DNA from: Bradyrhizobium sp. CCH5-F6
GTDB taxonomy: Bacteria; Pseudomonadota; Alphaproteobacteria; Rhizobiales; Xanthobacteraceae
Direction: 5' to 3'
DNA: 5,571 bases
Assembly: GCF_001556045.1 (NCBI RefSeq)
Contig: NZ_LSIC01000070.1
Location: forward strand, 1-5,571
This document shows, piece after piece, positions 4,173-5,571 of this stretch. Position 1 is the first letter of the stretch. The number at the start of each line of letters is the position of its first letter. Made by a program: the position numbers and the translations under genes. The notes below the pieces were generated by a model. The model was not told the DNA's origin. It made no database searches and saw only the letters and a program-made list of their open reading frames with translations.

Positions 4173-4678
4173 GCGCACGCTGCCCAACGATCTTGAGCAC
4201 ATTCGGAGCCGTAGCTCTCCTGCTTTCAACGCTTGGTGAGACGTCGCCCCGTTATATTTGGAACGCATCAAGCAGCGTGCCGATCGGTCTCTATCGGATT
4301 CAGTCGGCCGGCCCGCTGACTGTCACTGAACTCGTCGCCATTCGTCCGCCCGACATGCTTGCCGCATTCCTCGATCTGAACGGCTACTTGCCCGTGGGCG
4401 TTCCCATGCTCAAACGCGTCCTTGCCCTTCCCGGGCAGACCGTATGCCGGACCGGACCGTTGATCGTCGTCGACGGCATTGAGATTGGGCAGGCTCGCGA
4501 GCGCGACGGTCGCAATCGCCCCTTGCCCACCTGGCAGGGATGCCGCGTACTCGACGAGGGGCAAATCTTTCTGATGAACTGGCAATCGGAAGACTCGCTC
4601 GATAGCCGGTACTTTGGACCGCTACCCATCTCCGCGGTCATTGGACAGGCCGTACCTCTGTGGACCGCGGAGGAGTAG
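4169..4678 (+). CDS. traF: TraF-type S26 signal peptidase (conjugal transfer pilin maturation)
   Basis: The protein has 169 residues. An N-terminal membrane segment (about 8-22, ILSTFGAVALLLSTL) is followed by the serine motif ASSSVPIGLY (33-42), which holds the catalytic serine (Ser35 or Ser36). The general-base lysine is in MLKRVLALPGQTV (Lys82). Later family motifs are QIFLMNWQ and SLDSRYFGPLPISAVIGQAVPLW (about 145-166). In RP4, TraF cuts and cyclises the pilin subunit at the inner membrane, with its active site in the periplasm. Here it should mature a VirB2/TrbC-like pilin encoded elsewhere. ATG 4169 overlaps the DUF2840 stop by 4 bp; the longer frame upstream is overlap only. The arrangement rdfS, traF, then relaxase is known from ICEMlSymR7A, which fits this element type. 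Confidence 0.88.
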   Translation: MSARCPTILSTFGAVALLLSTLGETSPRYIWNASSSVPIGLYRIQSAGPLTVTELVAIRPPDMLAAFLDLNGYLPVGVPMLKRVLALPGQTVCRTGPLIVVDGIEIGQARERDGRNRPLPTWQGCRVLDEGQIFLMNWQSEDSLDSRYFGPLPISAVIGQAVPLWTAEE

Positions 4679-4680
4679 AC

Positions 4681-5385
4681 ATGCACGCCGTTTGCTTCCG
4701 ATCCACCGTCTGCGGCTCCGCTGATACACCGTCCGACCTTCCGTCCCGGCCTGCTCAACAGGCCCTGGACTCGCCTTTTTCAGCATTTCCTCCGCTTTCG
4801 CCAATGCTCCGCGTCCTCGTTGCGCTACTAGCGTTCGCGATAGCGCTTCTACAGTCAGCCCTGTGCGACACAGCGTTCGCCGCGGATACGCCGCGTTCCG
4901 AACCGGCATCTCAGTACACTGAATTCATCACCGAAGCGGCACAGCGCTTCGCCATCTCGGAGCGATGGATTCGCGCCGTGATGAAGATCGAGAGCGGGGG
5001 TGAACGACGTGCAACGTCGCCTCGCGGCGCACTAGGCCTGATGCAACTCATGCCCGGCACTTGGGTCGAGCTCAGCGCCCGCTATCGTCTCGGTCTGGAT
5101 CCGTTTGACGCCCGCGACAACATACTGGCAGGCGCCGCCTACCTCAAGGAGCTGCAGGATCGCTTTGGATCGGCGGGTTTCCTTGCTGCCTATCACGCCG
5201 GTCCGGCGCGGTACGAACAACACCTGGCGACGGGTCGGCCGCTTCCTCCGGAAACTACGGCCTACGTTGCGGCGGTCACACCATTGCTGGACAACGAGCA
5301 GCGTGAACATGCCGCAGCTGACGGCAGGCGTGCACTTCCTTGGCGGGAGGCTCCCCTGTTTGTTGACCGGATAGGCGCACCGTGA
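4681..5385 (+). CDS. Lytic transglycosylase (SLT domain), VirB1-like
   Basis: The protein has 234 residues. The catalytic SLT fold covers about residues 77-200: FAISERWIRAVMKIESGG carries the catalytic glutamate (Glu104), followed by GALGLMQLMPGTW (116-128), NILAGAAYLKEL (147-158), AAYHAGP (169-175) and TTAYVAAV (192-199). It should cleave the glycan strands of peptidoglycan in the periplasm so that the transfer apparatus can be built, as VirB1 does. The start ATG 4681 follows a strong GGAGGAG (4669-4675) by 5 nt and is 2 bp after the traF stop. A typical signal peptide, however, begins only at Met42 (4804; MLRVLVALLAFAIALLQSALC, cleavage near AFA/AD at 67). So there are 41 extra residues if translation starts at 4681, or a start at 4804 without a Shine-Dalgarno sequence. 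The former is favoured. Confidence 0.87.
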   Translation: MHAVCFRSTVCGSADTPSDLPSRPAQQALDSPFSAFPPLSPMLRVLVALLAFAIALLQSALCDTAFAADTPRSEPASQYTEFITEAAQRFAISERWIRAVMKIESGGERRATSPRGALGLMQLMPGTWVELSARYRLGLDPFDARDNILAGAAYLKELQDRFGSAGFLAAYHAGPARYEQHLATGRPLPPETTAYVAAVTPLLDNEQREHAAADGRRALPWREAPLFVDRIGAP

Positions 5386-5571
5386 CGGACATTCGGTTTG
5401 CATTCGAAACGCTGCAACACGATCGTGATGTTGAGACTTTCGGGTTTGGTGCTGAGGGAGCCTGGCTCGCACGGCAAGGGTTCGCGGAGGGGTGCGATCT
5501 TTACGGGCTGCCGGCGTACGGGCGATGCCTTCGGCCCGCGCTCTACTCGTCGCTTCGCTCCTCACCGAGCC
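5382..5571 (+). CDS. Unrecognised protein, 3' end cut by the window
   Basis: A GTG at 5382 overlaps the transglycosylase stop by 4 bp (GTGA), as is common in coupled operons. The frame stays open to the window end. It begins TDIRFAFETLQHDRDVETFGFGAEGAWLARQGFAEGCDLYGLP and then turns into less protein-like sequence (RCLRPALYSSLRSS). I do not recognise a family. In related elements a DUF3363 relaxase gene follows near here, but this start does not look like one. It could be a genuine small gene, a remnant, or a chance open frame. Confidence 0.4.
   Translation, partial: MTDIRFAFETLQHDRDVETFGFGAEGAWLARQGFAEGCDLYGLPAYGRCLRPALYSSLRSSPS

Noticed and set aside
5032..5565. Minus-strand frame opposite the transglycosylase end
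   Set aside because: Low-complexity Arg-rich translation with no domain; the + strand gene here is certain.

Overview
The window is GC-rich and tightly packed, and it looks like the regulatory, replication and mobilisation core of an alphaproteobacterial integrative and conjugative element (ICE), or a related integrated plasmid, of the kind found in Mesorhizobium, Bradyrhizobium and relatives. The basis is gene content and order. In sequence they are: a DUF736 remnant, a small XRE-type HTH protein, a short DUF2285 protein (QseM-like), a DUF6499-plus-DUF2285 activator split by a +1 frameshift (FseA-like), an excisionase-like HTH protein (RdfS-like), a RepA/RPA replication initiator, a DUF2840 protein, a TraF-type S26 peptidase and a lytic transglycosylase. 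All lie on the + strand. The assignment is by recognition of families, not by database search.

Layout. 1-342: DUF736 gene interrupted by an in-frame TAA, followed by a strong GC hairpin (354-384). 385-531: control region with inverted repeats, running into a perfect 26-bp palindrome (518-543) that covers the start codon of the XRE gene (532-798). 799-913: AT-rich promoter region for the QseM-like gene (914-1201), which has no Shine-Dalgarno sequence. 1202-1347: short spacer. 1348-2107: fseA-like pair. The upstream frame ends at TGA 1522-1524. The downstream frame opens only at 1511, just after TAG 1508-1510, so a +1 shift must occur within about 11 nt that contain TTTTTC. 2108-2237: spacer with spaced G5/C6/C5 runs, likely the rdfS control region. 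2238-2516 rdfS-like and 2519-3421 repA are spaced for translational coupling. 3428-3491: three iterons with 23-24 bp periodicity, a probable oriV. 3492-3707: no gene, but three hairpins. 3708-5385: DUF2840, traF and a lytic transglycosylase, with 4-bp or 2-bp junctions. 5382 to the end: start of an unrecognised reading frame.

How it works together (inference from the Mesorhizobium loti ICEMlSymR7A model). FseA, made only by +1 programmed frameshifting at UUU->UUC, activates rdfS. QseM, a short DUF2285 protein, binds and blocks FseA (and TraR in that element). The XRE protein is the likely upstream switch, as QseC is there. RdfS then directs excision. RepA plus iterons could replicate the excised circle, and DUF2840/TraF/transglycosylase belong to the transfer machinery. 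The strongest feature is the frameshift arrangement of the activator gene: the two stop codons confine the slip site almost to the base, and the predicted fused protein is continuous across the junction. A parA gene, which I would expect after repA in related elements, is absent.
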